This document shows, one piece after another, positions 45,374-53,889 of a stretch of DNA of 64,000 nucleotides (positions are counted from its first letter, which is position 1; every line of letters begins with the position of its first letter). The DNA lies in assembly GCA_023261185.1 (NCBI GenBank), contig JALRJN010000077.1:1-64000 (forward strand), written 5' to 3'. The DNA is from Porticoccus sp. (GTDB lineage Bacteria > Pseudomonadota > Gammaproteobacteria > Pseudomonadales > Porticoccaceae). The position numbers were made by a program, and so were the translations under genes. The notes below the pieces were generated by a model that saw only the letters and a list, made by a program, of their open reading frames with translations, was not told the DNA's origin and ran no database searches.

Positions 45374-46381
45374 TCAGCTGGTTAAAAGCACAATTTTTCC
45401 CGACTGGGAAAAATTAGCCATCAATTGACAAGCTTCGGCGGCTGCGTGCAATGGCATGACCCGGTCGATGTCGGGTTTCACCTGATGTCGGCAGGCAAAG
45501 TCCAGCATGGCGGCGAATTCGGCATTGGTGCCCATGGTGGTGCCCTGGATGCGAATTTGACGGAAAAACAGTTTCGGCATTTCCAAGCCAGTCTCCGGGT
45601 TGCCGAGTGTGGCACCGAAAAAAACAAATCGGCCCGCAGGTAGCAGGGTGTCCAGCAATGCATTGACGGCATTGCCCCCGGCGCTGTCAATAATTGCGTG
45701 AAAGCCGCCGCTTTGTTGCCTGAGTTTTCGGTAGCAATCGGGGTCGTGGTAGTTTTCTGCACCACTGACACCCAGCGCGATGGCATGGCTGAGTTTTTCC
45801 TGACTGCCGCTGGTGACATAAACTTCAGCGCCGAGTTTTAGACACCACTGAATGGCAAATCCCGAGACGCCACTGCCAGCGCCTGTAATCAGGATCCGCT
45901 GCCCCGGGCGCACTTCGGCCTGGGTAACACAGGCCCGCCAGGCGGTGAGGCCGGCGAGAGGCATGGCGGCAGCCTGAGCCCAGTCCAGGTGTGGGGGTTT
46001 GGGATGGACATTGTCGGTGGGAACACAAATTGCCTCGGCAAATGTGCCCTGGTCAGGCATGCCCAGAACACGGAAATCTCTACCGCAGCAGGCTTCGTCA
46101 TCGCCCCAGTCCAGTGCTGGGTAGATCATCACTTCCTGGCCCAGAAGCCCGTGGTTAACATTGGCTCCCACGGCTTCCACTACCCCTGCACCATCAGATC
46201 CTGGTATGCATGGCAGTGTTAACTTCGGATATTTTCCAAGGGTTAGCCAGTAGTCTCGCCTATTGAGGGCGCATGCCCTGAGACGTACCCGCACCTCCCC
46301 GGGTAATGGTTCCGGGGTGTCTATCTCGTCTAAGACAAGGGAATGTGGCCCCTCGGTTTTGGTCAGTATCACAGCCTTCAT
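45374..46381 (-). CDS. MDR-family zinc-type alcohol dehydrogenase / quinone oxidoreductase
   Basis: A 335-aa medium-chain dehydrogenase. The GroES-like domain shows ALNRRDYWLTLGKYPKLTLPCIPGSDGAGVVEAVG; the Rossmann fold has ITGAGSGVSGFAIQWCLKLGA. The catalytic-zinc Cys is replaced (CALNRRD instead of CGTD), so a zinc-independent quinone-oxidoreductase-type reaction is more likely than alcohol oxidation. Reading leftward from 46381. Substrate unknown. Confidence 0.87.
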   Translation of the reverse strand: MKAVILTKTEGPHSLVLDEIDTPEPLPGEVRVRLRACALNRRDYWLTLGKYPKLTLPCIPGSDGAGVVEAVGANVNHGLLGQEVMIYPALDWGDDEACCGRDFRVLGMPDQGTFAEAICVPTDNVHPKPPHLDWAQAAAMPLAGLTAWRACVTQAEVRPGQRILITGAGSGVSGFAIQWCLKLGAEVYVTSGSQEKLSHAIALGVSGAENYHDPDCYRKLRQQSGGFHAIIDSAGGNAVNALLDTLLPAGRFVFFGATLGNPETGLEMPKLFFRQIRIQGTTMGTNAEFAAMLDFACRHQVKPDIDRVMPLHAAAEACQLMANFSQSGKIVLLTS

Positions 46382-46500
46382 GCCATTCTCCAGTTGTTCG
46401 ACATCGCCCCTTTACGGGAGCTTTCTCCAGCGTCTATTCTTGTCACTGTATGACGAAATAAAAAAATTAACGAATAATAAGTCAACAGCAGGTGGTGGTA

Positions 46501-46920
46501 ATGTTCAAAAATATCCTGGTGCCTACCGGTCTTGCCGATAAAAATGAAAAAGCCATTCGTACCGCACTAAGTCTGGCAGTTCAGTCCGGTGCAAATATAT
46601 ATCTGCTGCATGTGCTCGAGAAGCTGGGGGGTGAAACCGATGCCGAAATGGAAGCATTTTATCTAAAGCTGGGGGAGACCGCCGATCATACACTCACCCA
46701 GTGGCAGCAACGCTTTCAGTCGGAGTTTCCCGGTGTGCGAATTGAAAAAAATATTGTGTTGGGGAAACGTGCACAGGAAATTATCAATTTTTGCGAGAAG
46801 ACCCATATTGATCTTATTGTGATGGCCTCACGCAGTCTTGAAACTGACCGGCAACCCTTCGGTACGCTCAGTCACCAGGTGGCATTGTTTTCTCCAATCT
46901 CCGTGCTGATGGTGCGTTGA
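46501..46920 (+). CDS. universal stress protein (UspA family)
   Basis: A 139-aa Usp domain: MFKNILVPTGLADKNEKAIRTALSLAVQSGANIYLLHVLE at the start and IDLIVMASRS...PISVLMVR at the end. The usual ATP-binding GX2GX9G(S/T) motif is degraded to ASRSLETDRQPFGT: the first glycines are missing, so it is probably of the non-nucleotide-binding UspA type. ATG 46501 follows AGGTGG. The next genes encode a small heat-shock protein and DegQ, so this is a stress-related cluster. Confidence 0.85.
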   Translation: MFKNILVPTGLADKNEKAIRTALSLAVQSGANIYLLHVLEKLGGETDAEMEAFYLKLGETADHTLTQWQQRFQSEFPGVRIEKNIVLGKRAQEIINFCEKTHIDLIVMASRSLETDRQPFGTLSHQVALFSPISVLMVR

Positions 46921-46963
46921 TTGTTTCCCGGTATCCGCCGGTGAAAAAATTTTGTTGTTAAGC

Positions 46964-46990
46964 CTTGAAATCTATTTTGCTGCACATAAA
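46964..46990 (+). promoter_or_regulatory. possible heat-shock promoter of hsp20
   Basis: CTTGAAA (46964-46970) equals the sigma-32 -35 core and is followed 12 bp later by CACATAAA. The groES promoter has the same CTTGAAA and a similar CACATTA at a longer spacing. The spacing here is at the short end for sigma-32, so confidence is limited. Confidence 0.45.
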
Positions 46991-47047
46991 TAAATTATGC
47001 GGATGTCATGTCTCTTGCAGAGTGGCAGTTCGCAACCCAATTTATTC

Positions 47048-47070
47048 ATATTGCTTCATTAGGAGAATAT
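47048..47070 (+). promoter_or_regulatory. ROSE-like RNA thermosensor hairpin over the hsp20 ribosome site
   Basis: ATATT (47048-47052) pairs with AATAT (47066-47070), and GCT (47053-47055) faces AGGAG (47061-47065), the Shine-Dalgarno sequence of hsp20. A UUGCU facing AGGA(G), including a G-G mismatch, is the conserved core of ROSE thermometers in front of small heat-shock genes. The loop is TCATT. The structure is short and AU-rich, which suits melting at heat-shock temperature. Confidence 0.5.
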
Positions 47071-47073
47071 ATT

Positions 47074-47532
47074 ATGGCAACAATAGATTTGACCCCACTG
47101 TATCGCAGCACGGTTGGTTTTGACCGTTTGGCCCCCATGCTGGAAACGGCCTTACGCAATGACCATGCGGCGGCTTATCCCCCCTACGATATTGAAGTCA
47201 TCGACGAGAACCGTTACGCCATTACCATTGCTGTGGCAGGTTTTGAACGCAGCGAGCTGGATATCCAGGTTGAAAAAGGTGTGCTCACCATTCGCGGAAA
47301 AAAAGAAGCCGTGAAATCAGACCGTCGCTACTTGCACCAAGGCATAGCCCGTCGTGCGTTTGAGCGTAAATTCAACCTGGCGGACCACGTGGAAGTGACC
47401 GATGCCTCCCTGAACAATGGTCTGCTGGCCATCAGTCTGGTGCGCGAGATTCCGGAGGCGATGAAACCGAAATCCATTCCCATCAGCGATAACAGAACAA
47501 CTCTGGAACATACCGCTGACGAGGACAAGTAG
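47074..47532 (+). CDS. small heat-shock protein, Hsp20/IbpA family
   Basis: A 152-aa alpha-crystallin chaperone. N-terminal MATIDLTPLYRSTVGFDRLAPMLE is typical of IbpA/IbpB; the ACD runs over about residues 35-130 (YDIEVIDENRYAITIAVAGFERSELDIQVEKGVLTIRGKK to VEVTDASLNNGLLAISLVRE); a C-terminal IPI-type motif (KSIPIS) allows oligomerisation. The open frame extends upstream to 47008, but ATG 47074 has AGGAG at 47061 and the family start. Holds unfolding proteins during heat stress. Confidence 0.94.
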   Translation: MATIDLTPLYRSTVGFDRLAPMLETALRNDHAAAYPPYDIEVIDENRYAITIAVAGFERSELDIQVEKGVLTIRGKKEAVKSDRRYLHQGIARRAFERKFNLADHVEVTDASLNNGLLAISLVREIPEAMKPKSIPISDNRTTLEHTADEDK

Positions 47533-47541
47533 TCCAAGACC

Positions 47542-47575
47542 AAGGGGCGACGGGTTTTCCCGCCGCCCTTTAATT
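47542..47575 (+). terminator. hsp20 terminator
   Basis: AAGGGGCGACGGG (47542-47554), TTTT loop, CCCGCCGCCCTT (47559-47570), a stem of about 11 pairs with one bulge and one mismatch, then TAATTT. Confidence 0.75.
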
Positions 47576-47699
47576 TGTCCCCTCTTCGGAATTTTTTCCG
47601 CCAATTTTTGTCCCATGATCAGCGGTTTTGTTGACCCTTGCCGATCGCCCGGCGTGTAGCGGCGGTAGGGTGTTTAAGCGGATCCACCCCATAAAAACC

Positions 47700-47726
47700 G
47701 GTTTACTGCCTTACGAAATGTAAACC
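47700..47726. promoter_or_regulatory. perfect inverted repeat upstream of degQ
   Basis: GGTTTAC (47700-47706) and GTAAACC (47720-47726) with 13 bp between, 38 bp before the degQ ATG. It is operator-like, but I know no regulator for it, and it may also overlap the promoter. Confidence 0.35.
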
Positions 47727-47764
47727 TATAAATATCATGCCATCACTTATCAGGAGTTTTTACC

Positions 47765-49129
47765 ATGCAGCAGATTAAACAGTTAATGCTCGCGGTATCC
47801 ATGTTGTTTTTCGTTGCCTCCAGCCAGGCAGCGCTTCCCTTGAAAGACAGCTCAGGACAGTCCTTACCTACCCTGTCACCCATGTTGAAACAGGTGAATC
47901 CGGCAGTGGTTAACATTGCAACTTTTTCCAATCAGCAGGTGAATAATCCGCTGCTGAACGACCCCTTTTTCAGACGTTTCTTCAATATCCCCGACGATCA
48001 GCAGTTTCGCCAGCAGGCACCTAAAAAACGCCAGCAGAGTGCCGGTTCAGGCGTAATCATCGATGCCGATGACGGTATTGTGATGACCAATTATCACGTG
48101 ATTAAAGGCGCCGACGAGGTCCAGGTTTCACTGGAAGATGGCCGTTCCTTCACGGCGGAAGTGAAAGGCGCTGATCCGGAGCTGGATATTGCCATTCTGG
48201 CTATCGAGGCCGATGATCTGGTGGCGGTGCCCATGGGTAATTCAAGTAATCTTGAGGTCGGAGATTTTGTAGTAGCCATTGGTAACCCCTTTGGCCTTGG
48301 TCAGACTGTGACAACAGGTGTGGTTAGCGCCCTGGGTCGCACTGGTCTGGGCATTGAAGGCTACGAAAATTTTATTCAGACCGATGCATCCATTAACCCC
48401 GGTAATTCTGGCGGTGCGCTGGTCAACCTGCGCGGTGAGCTGGTAGGTATTAACACCGCAATTCTGGCCCCTTCCGGTGGCAATGTCGGCATCGGCTTTG
48501 CTATTCCGGTAAATATGGCCAGGGCCAGTCTAGAGCAGATTGTTGAGCATGGTGAAGTTAAACGTGGTCAGCTCGGCGTAGGCATTCAGGACATCACCCC
48601 GGAGTTGCGGGACGCCTTTGAATTGAAAAATGGTCAGAAAGGTGTACTGGTAACCGGCGTTGGCGAGGACTCTCCTGCTGAAAAATCTGGTGTTAAGGCC
48701 GGGGATGTCATTATTGCCGTAGACGGCGAAGAGACTAGCTCGGCTGGTCAGTTGCGCAGCCAGATCGGGGTCAAGTCAATCGGTGAAAAAGTGAAGCTGA
48801 CCCTCATTCGCGATGGCAAGAAAAAGGTTGTTGATGTAGTGGTGGGTGAGCCGCAACAGCTGACAGCAGTCAGCGGCAAGCTGCACTCATTACTGGAAGG
48901 TGCCCGTTTTGAAAATAACCCTGACGGCGACGGAGTGATTGTCGCCGGGCTATCGCCCAATTCGGGTGCCGCTTACAGTGGCTTGCGCCCAGGGGATGTT
49001 ATTCTCGGTGCCAATCGCAAGCGGGTAACTGACCTGGAAAGCTTCAAAAAAGCACTTACCCTGAGTGACAGCTCGGTGCTGCTGCACATTAACCGCGGTG
49101 GTCATTCGCTTTATCTGGTGATCCGTTGA
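47765..49129 (+). CDS. degQ: periplasmic serine endoprotease, DegQ/MucD (Do) family
   Basis: A 454-aa HtrA protease. The signal peptide ends near SSQA/ALP. The catalytic triad is visible as MTNYHVIKG (His), DPELDIAIL (Asp) and SINPGNSGGAL (Ser). Two PDZ domains follow, one at about residues 255-345 (LGVGIQDITPELRDAF) and one at about 365-450. It degrades misfolded periplasmic proteins. In Pseudomonas the homologue is MucD. A strong terminator follows. Confidence 0.93.
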   Translation: MQQIKQLMLAVSMLFFVASSQAALPLKDSSGQSLPTLSPMLKQVNPAVVNIATFSNQQVNNPLLNDPFFRRFFNIPDDQQFRQQAPKKRQQSAGSGVIIDADDGIVMTNYHVIKGADEVQVSLEDGRSFTAEVKGADPELDIAILAIEADDLVAVPMGNSSNLEVGDFVVAIGNPFGLGQTVTTGVVSALGRTGLGIEGYENFIQTDASINPGNSGGALVNLRGELVGINTAILAPSGGNVGIGFAIPVNMARASLEQIVEHGEVKRGQLGVGIQDITPELRDAFELKNGQKGVLVTGVGEDSPAEKSGVKAGDVIIAVDGEETSSAGQLRSQIGVKSIGEKVKLTLIRDGKKKVVDVVVGEPQQLTAVSGKLHSLLEGARFENNPDGDGVIVAGLSPNSGAAYSGLRPGDVILGANRKRVTDLESFKKALTLSDSSVLLHINRGGHSLYLVIR

Positions 49130-49145
49130 TCTGTCAGCAAGTATG

Positions 49146-49178
49146 AAAAAAGGGCCGGTGTTTACCGGCCCTTTTTTT
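49146..49178. terminator. bidirectional terminator between degQ and the RND permease
   Basis: 14-bp stem AAAAAAGGGCCGGT / ACCGGCCCTTTTTT, loop GTTT. A and T runs on both sides make it usable from both strands, fitting the convergent genes. Confidence 0.93.
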
Positions 49179-49204
49179 GTTCTGTCGCTTTGTAACACTC
49201 AGCT

Positions 49205-52200
49205 TTAATGGGTGGGGACATACAGTTTGCGATAACCCTCCAGTTTGCGCAGCAATACATAGAAGATGGGAGTAAAGAACAGACCGAAGAAAGTCACGCC
49301 CAACATTCCGGAGAATACGGCGACACCGATATCGCTGCGCATTTCCGAGCCGGCACCACTGGAAAAAACCATTGGCACGACACCCATGATGAAGGCAAAA
49401 GAGGTCATCAGAATAGGGCGTAACCGCATGCGGCTTGCAGTGACTGCTGCGTGCCAGGTGTCGCAGCCGCGATGCTCAAGCTCACGGGCAAACTCCACAA
49501 TCAGAATGGCATTTTTGCTCGCCAGCCCGGCCAGAACAAACAGGCTGATCTGGGTGAAGATATTGTTGTCGCCGCCGGACAGCCAGACACCGACAACCGC
49601 GGATAATACCGAGAGTGGTACGATGCTGATGACAACCAGGGGCAACACCAGGCTTTCATACTGTGCCGCGAGTACCAGAAAGACCAGCAGCAGGCACAGG
49701 GGGAAAATAAAGATAGCCGTGTTCCCACTGAGTACCTGTTGGTAGGTGAGATCTGTCCACTCGAATGTCATACCGGAGGGCAGTGTGCTTTCAAGAATAT
49801 TGCTGATGGCATCCTGGGCCTGGCCACTGGAATATCCGGGGGCGGCGTCACCGTTCAGGTCGGCAGCAAGGTAGCCGTTGTAATGGGCGGCACTTTCGGG
49901 GCCGTAACTTTCCTGCATTTCCAGCACACTGCCGAGAGGAATCATGCTGCCCTCGTGATTCTTGACCTTGAGGTTGAGGGCATTTTCCGGGCTGGCGCGG
50001 TAGGGCGAATCGGCCTGGGCAATCACCTGGTAGGTGCGACCAAAGCGGTTAAAATCATTCACATACAGCGAGCCCAGATAGATCTGCATGGTGTCGAAGA
50101 TGTCCTTGACGTTCAGCCCCAGTTGCTTGGCTTTGGTGCGATCCAGATCTGCATAAAGCTGCGGCACATTAATCTTGTAATTGGAATAAACATTCATCAG
50201 GGCCGGATCCTGCCAGGCGAGCTGCTGCACCATCTGCACCACCTCGGCGAGCCGCTCGTAACCCAGGTCTGCACGATCTTCAATCTGAAGCTTGAAGCCT
50301 CCCGTTGTGCCAAGGCCGCGTACCGGCGGGGGTGGGAAAATGGCAATAAAGGCTTCTTCTATGCCCGCATACTGTTGTTGCAGTCGACCGGCAATAGCCG
50401 CCGCCGAAAGCTCCGGGGTATTGCGTTTGTCGAAGTCTTCAAGGGTAACGAAGACGATGCCGGCACTGGGGCTGTTAGTGAAGCCGTTGACAGAGAGACC
50501 GGGAAATTGCACGGCGTTTGCCACCCCTTCCTGCTGCATGGCGATGTTGCCCATTTCCTTGATAACGGCTTCGGTGCGGGCCAGGGATGATCCATCGGGA
50601 AGCTGCGCAAAGCTGATCAGGTATTGCTTGTCCTGGGGTGGAACAAAGCCTTGGGGCAGGGAATTAAACCCGACTGCCGTGGCGCCGATCAGCACCATGT
50701 AAATAGCGAAAGCCACAACCTTGTGACTCAGCAAACCCGAAATGGAGGACGAGTAGGCTTCGGAGGAGCGTTTGAAACCGCGGTTAAAGAGGCGGAAAAA
50801 GCCACCGAACAGATAGTCCATGATTCGGGTCAGCCGGTCTTTCGGGGCATCATGGCCTCGTAATAATTTTGCTGCCAGGGCGGGGCTGAGTGTCAGGGAG
50901 TTAAACGCTGAAATCACTGTGGAAATGGCAATGGTCAAAGCGAACTGCTTGTAAAACTGTCCGGTGAGGCCGCTGACAAACGCGATGGGAACAAACACTG
51001 CCACCAGTGTCAGCGAGATGGCGATAATCGGACCGCTCACCTCCTGCATGGCGCGATAACTGGCCTCTTTCGGGTCCAGTCCGTCGGCGATATTCCGTTC
51101 CACATTCTCGACGACGACGATGGCGTCATCCACCACGATACCGATGGACAACACCAGCCCGAACAGCGATAGGGTGTTGATCGAAAACCCGAACGCCCAC
51201 ATCAGAGCAAAGGTGCCAATGATGGAGACCGGTACCGCCAGTAGTGGAATGATGGACGCGCGCCAGGTTTGCAAAAACACCACGACCACCAGAACCACCA
51301 GCGCTAGCGCTTCTAGGAGTGTTTTCACCACCGCTTTGATCGAGTCGCGAACGAACACGGTAGGGTCATAGACCACCGAGTAGGAGACGCCCTCTGGAAA
51401 GTTCGGTTTCAGCGCTTCCATGGTGCGACGAACTTCATCGGAAATAGCGATGGCATTGGCACCGGGAGCCTGAAAAATTGGGACGGCCACGGCAGGCTGG
51501 TTGTCGAGCATGGCATTGAGGCTGTAATCCGCCGCTTCCAGTTCGATACGTGCCACATCCCGCAGTCGGGTAATCTGTCCCCGGTCGCCGGCACGAATGA
51601 TGATGTCGCCAAACTCTTCAGTGGTTTCGAGCCTTCCTTGAGCATTGATGGGCAGCTGCACATCCACAGGGCTGGTCATGGGGGCGCCGCCAATGACACC
51701 TGCAGCCACCTGAACGTTCTGTTCGCGAATGGCGGCGATCACTTCGTTGGCCGATAGGTTGCGTTCCGCAATTTTTTCCGGGTTGAGCCAGATGCGCATG
51801 GCGTAGTCGCCGGACCCGAACAGGCGCACGGTGCCGACACCCTCGACCTTGGCCAGCTCATCCTTGACATGCTTCAGGGCATAGTTGCGCAGATAGAGTT
51901 CGTCATAGCGTTGGTCGGGAGATACCAGGTGAACCACCATGGTCAGGTCTGGTGAGCTTTTGACCACCGTGACCCCCAGCTGACGTGTGACTTCGGGCAG
52001 TCTGGGCAACGCCTGAGACACCCTGTTCTGAACCATTTGCTGGGCGAGGTCAGGATCGGTGCCAATCTTGAACGTGATGGTCAGTGTCATGCGGCCATCG
52101 GAGGTGGCCTGGGAAAACATATAGATCATGTTTTCCACGCCGCTTAGTTGTTCCTCCAGTGGCCGTGCCACGGTGTCGGCAATGACCTTCGGGTTGGCTC

Positions 52201-52357
52201 CGGGAAAGCTGGCATTGACCACCACTGAGGGTGGCGAGACCTCCGGGTATTCGGAAATGGGCAGCTTGAACATGGCCAAAAGCCCTGCGATCAGAATCAG
52301 CAGGGACATCACTGCGGCGAATATGGGGCGATCCACAAAAAATCTGGAAATGTTCAT
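49205..52357 (-). CDS. multidrug efflux RND permease (HAE-1, AcrB/MexB family)
   Basis: A 1050-aa RND pump with the expected twelve transmembrane helices and two large periplasmic loops. MNISRFFVDRPIFAAVMSLLILIAGLLAM is the HAE-1 N terminus; the proton-relay aspartates are in GIVVDDAIVVVENVERN (TM4). Later, FVLAGLASKNAILIVEFARE and FAFIMGVVPMVFSSGAGSEMR are family signatures. It follows its periplasmic adaptor with a 37-bp gap. No outer-membrane channel gene is adjacent, so a TolC-type protein encoded elsewhere is needed. Confidence 0.96.
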   Translation of the reverse strand: MNISRFFVDRPIFAAVMSLLILIAGLLAMFKLPISEYPEVSPPSVVVNASFPGANPKVIADTVARPLEEQLSGVENMIYMFSQATSDGRMTLTITFKIGTDPDLAQQMVQNRVSQALPRLPEVTRQLGVTVVKSSPDLTMVVHLVSPDQRYDELYLRNYALKHVKDELAKVEGVGTVRLFGSGDYAMRIWLNPEKIAERNLSANEVIAAIREQNVQVAAGVIGGAPMTSPVDVQLPINAQGRLETTEEFGDIIIRAGDRGQITRLRDVARIELEAADYSLNAMLDNQPAVAVPIFQAPGANAIAISDEVRRTMEALKPNFPEGVSYSVVYDPTVFVRDSIKAVVKTLLEALALVVLVVVVFLQTWRASIIPLLAVPVSIIGTFALMWAFGFSINTLSLFGLVLSIGIVVDDAIVVVENVERNIADGLDPKEASYRAMQEVSGPIIAISLTLVAVFVPIAFVSGLTGQFYKQFALTIAISTVISAFNSLTLSPALAAKLLRGHDAPKDRLTRIMDYLFGGFFRLFNRGFKRSSEAYSSSISGLLSHKVVAFAIYMVLIGATAVGFNSLPQGFVPPQDKQYLISFAQLPDGSSLARTEAVIKEMGNIAMQQEGVANAVQFPGLSVNGFTNSPSAGIVFVTLEDFDKRNTPELSAAAIAGRLQQQYAGIEEAFIAIFPPPPVRGLGTTGGFKLQIEDRADLGYERLAEVVQMVQQLAWQDPALMNVYSNYKINVPQLYADLDRTKAKQLGLNVKDIFDTMQIYLGSLYVNDFNRFGRTYQVIAQADSPYRASPENALNLKVKNHEGSMIPLGSVLEMQESYGPESAAHYNGYLAADLNGDAAPGYSSGQAQDAISNILESTLPSGMTFEWTDLTYQQVLSGNTAIFIFPLCLLLVFLVLAAQYESLVLPLVVISIVPLSVLSAVVGVWLSGGDNNIFTQISLFVLAGLASKNAILIVEFARELEHRGCDTWHAAVTASRMRLRPILMTSFAFIMGVVPMVFSSGAGSEMRSDIGVAVFSGMLGVTFFGLFFTPIFYVLLRKLEGYRKLYVPTH

Positions 52358-52394
52358 GGTGATCCTTCAGCTTTGCCGGGGGGCGGTTCCAGGT

Positions 52395-53576
52395 TTAGTG
52401 ATCAGTGGTTTCGGCCGGTGTTGAAGCGCTGACTATTTCGGCTTCAACCGGCATGCCGGGGCGGATATGCGACAGGCCGTTGACCACCACCAGTGATCCA
52501 GATTCCGGGCCACTTTCGATAACCCGCTGTCCCTGGTGGTACTCCCCCAGAGTCACTTCCCGGTAGCCGACGGTGTTGTTTTCATCAACGATATAAACGA
52601 ATTTTTTATCCTGATTGGTGCCAATGGCCTTTGTGGGCAGCAGCATGACATTGGTTTCCTTGGGGGCACCGAGGTGTACGTTGGCATACATGCCGGGGGT
52701 CAGGGCTCCGTCGGTGTTTTCAAAAATGGCCCGGGCCCGGATCGTGCCGGTGGAAATATCCAGGCGATTGTCAAAGGCGTGGATTTTTCCCCGGTAGACC
52801 TTATCGTCATCTGCCAGTGTTAATTGCACAGGCATCTGACCGACGAGATCACGTTGCCGCATGGAGCGGATATAGGTCTGCTCGTCGACATTAAATTCTG
52901 CGTACAGTTGCTGGTTGGAAACCAGGGTGGCGAGTACTGGCGCACTACTTCCCGCTTCCACAATGTTGCCTACGGTCAACTCGGCACGACTGATCAGTCC
53001 CGTAAATGGCGCCTTGATATGGGCATATTCCAGGTCGAGTTTCGCTTTTACCAGGGCGCTTTCTGCCTCTTCAATGCGGGCATTTGCTATCCGGTATTCG
53101 TTGTTGGCGGCATCAAAAACGCTTTCGGAAACCAGCTGGCCCTCAACCAGCTTGCGCGCTCGGTCCAGCTCATCCCTGGCAAGGGTCGCCCGTGACCGGG
53201 CAGAGGTTAACTGTGCCTGGGCCTGCTGCACCTCGGCTTCATATGGCCGGGGATCGATAATAAAAAGCACCTCGCCCTGTTGAATCTGCTGTCCGTCATC
53301 AAACAGGACCTGCTGAATTTCGCCGCTCACCTGGGGTTTGATCTCGGCGCTGTTCACTGCCGTTAGTCGTCCTGAAAAACGGGTCCACAGTCGCACTGGT
53401 TCTACTTTCAGCTCTACTACTTCGACGTGCGTGGGTGGCGGCATGGGGTTGCTGGAGTCGTCGGAATGTCCACTGATTGGCGTCAGGGTGTAATAGGTGC
53501 CAACTGCCAGCGAGAAAAGGACAGCAGCACTTAATAGGGGGCGACGAAATCCTTTGTTGTCGGCGTGGTCTTTCAT
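52395..53576 (-). CDS. efflux RND transporter periplasmic adaptor subunit
   Basis: A 393-aa MFP of the AcrA/MexA type. An N-terminal membrane anchor (LLSAAVLFSLAVGTYYTL) lacks an obvious lipobox. The barrel-sandwich hybrid GRLTAVNSAEIKPQVSGEIQQVLFDDGQQIQQGEVLFIIDPRPYEAEVQQAQAQL and the helical hairpin follow, then FTGLISRAELTVGNIVEAG. It bridges the RND pump to an outer-membrane channel. First gene of the two-gene operon; the TetR-type regulator is divergent across 313 bp. Confidence 0.95.
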   Translation of the reverse strand: MKDHADNKGFRRPLLSAAVLFSLAVGTYYTLTPISGHSDDSSNPMPPPTHVEVVELKVEPVRLWTRFSGRLTAVNSAEIKPQVSGEIQQVLFDDGQQIQQGEVLFIIDPRPYEAEVQQAQAQLTSARSRATLARDELDRARKLVEGQLVSESVFDAANNEYRIANARIEEAESALVKAKLDLEYAHIKAPFTGLISRAELTVGNIVEAGSSAPVLATLVSNQQLYAEFNVDEQTYIRSMRQRDLVGQMPVQLTLADDDKVYRGKIHAFDNRLDISTGTIRARAIFENTDGALTPGMYANVHLGAPKETNVMLLPTKAIGTNQDKKFVYIVDENNTVGYREVTLGEYHQGQRVIESGPESGSLVVVNGLSHIRPGMPVEAEIVSASTPAETTDH

Positions 53577-53889
53577 GTGAGCTCCGTGCGCACTAACTGC
53601 TGATCATGATGGTCAGAACAAGCAGTCGGGAGTGTTTGTAGAATAGGATGGGCAAGCATACATACCGGTTGGTATGCTCGTCAATGGGACGGACCCTTGT
53701 GGATGAATTGCGGAGGACTAGATTATTTCTTTTTTATTACAGTAGGTTAAATTTTATTTCTGCATCAGAGAGTGCTGCTGGAGACTGAAGATAGAGGTGT
53801 TGGAGGCAAAAGGATGGCTATTTAGACTTGCTTGGGAAACCAGATGGTATCTATACTTGGTCGGCTTTCCTGAAGAACCTACCTGTCTT
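53577..53889. promoter_or_regulatory. divergent regulatory region of the RND operon
   Basis: 313 bp without a real gene between the adaptor and the TetR regulator. It contains the palindrome at 53655-53678 and an AT-rich stretch at 53730-53760. No other element was identified. Confidence 0.5.
53655..53678. promoter_or_regulatory. TetR-type operator
   Basis: AGCATAC (53655-53661) is repeated inversely as GTATGCT (53672-53678); inside, ATACC and GGTAT form a second, overlapping dyad around GGTT. Size and symmetry suit a TetR dimer (or pair of dimers) repressing the RND operon. Confidence 0.65.

Noticed and set aside
49739..50590. Plus-strand 283-codon frame opposite the RND permease
   Set aside because: Shadow of the pump gene; the repetitive hydrophobic/His-rich composition comes from the complementary codons.
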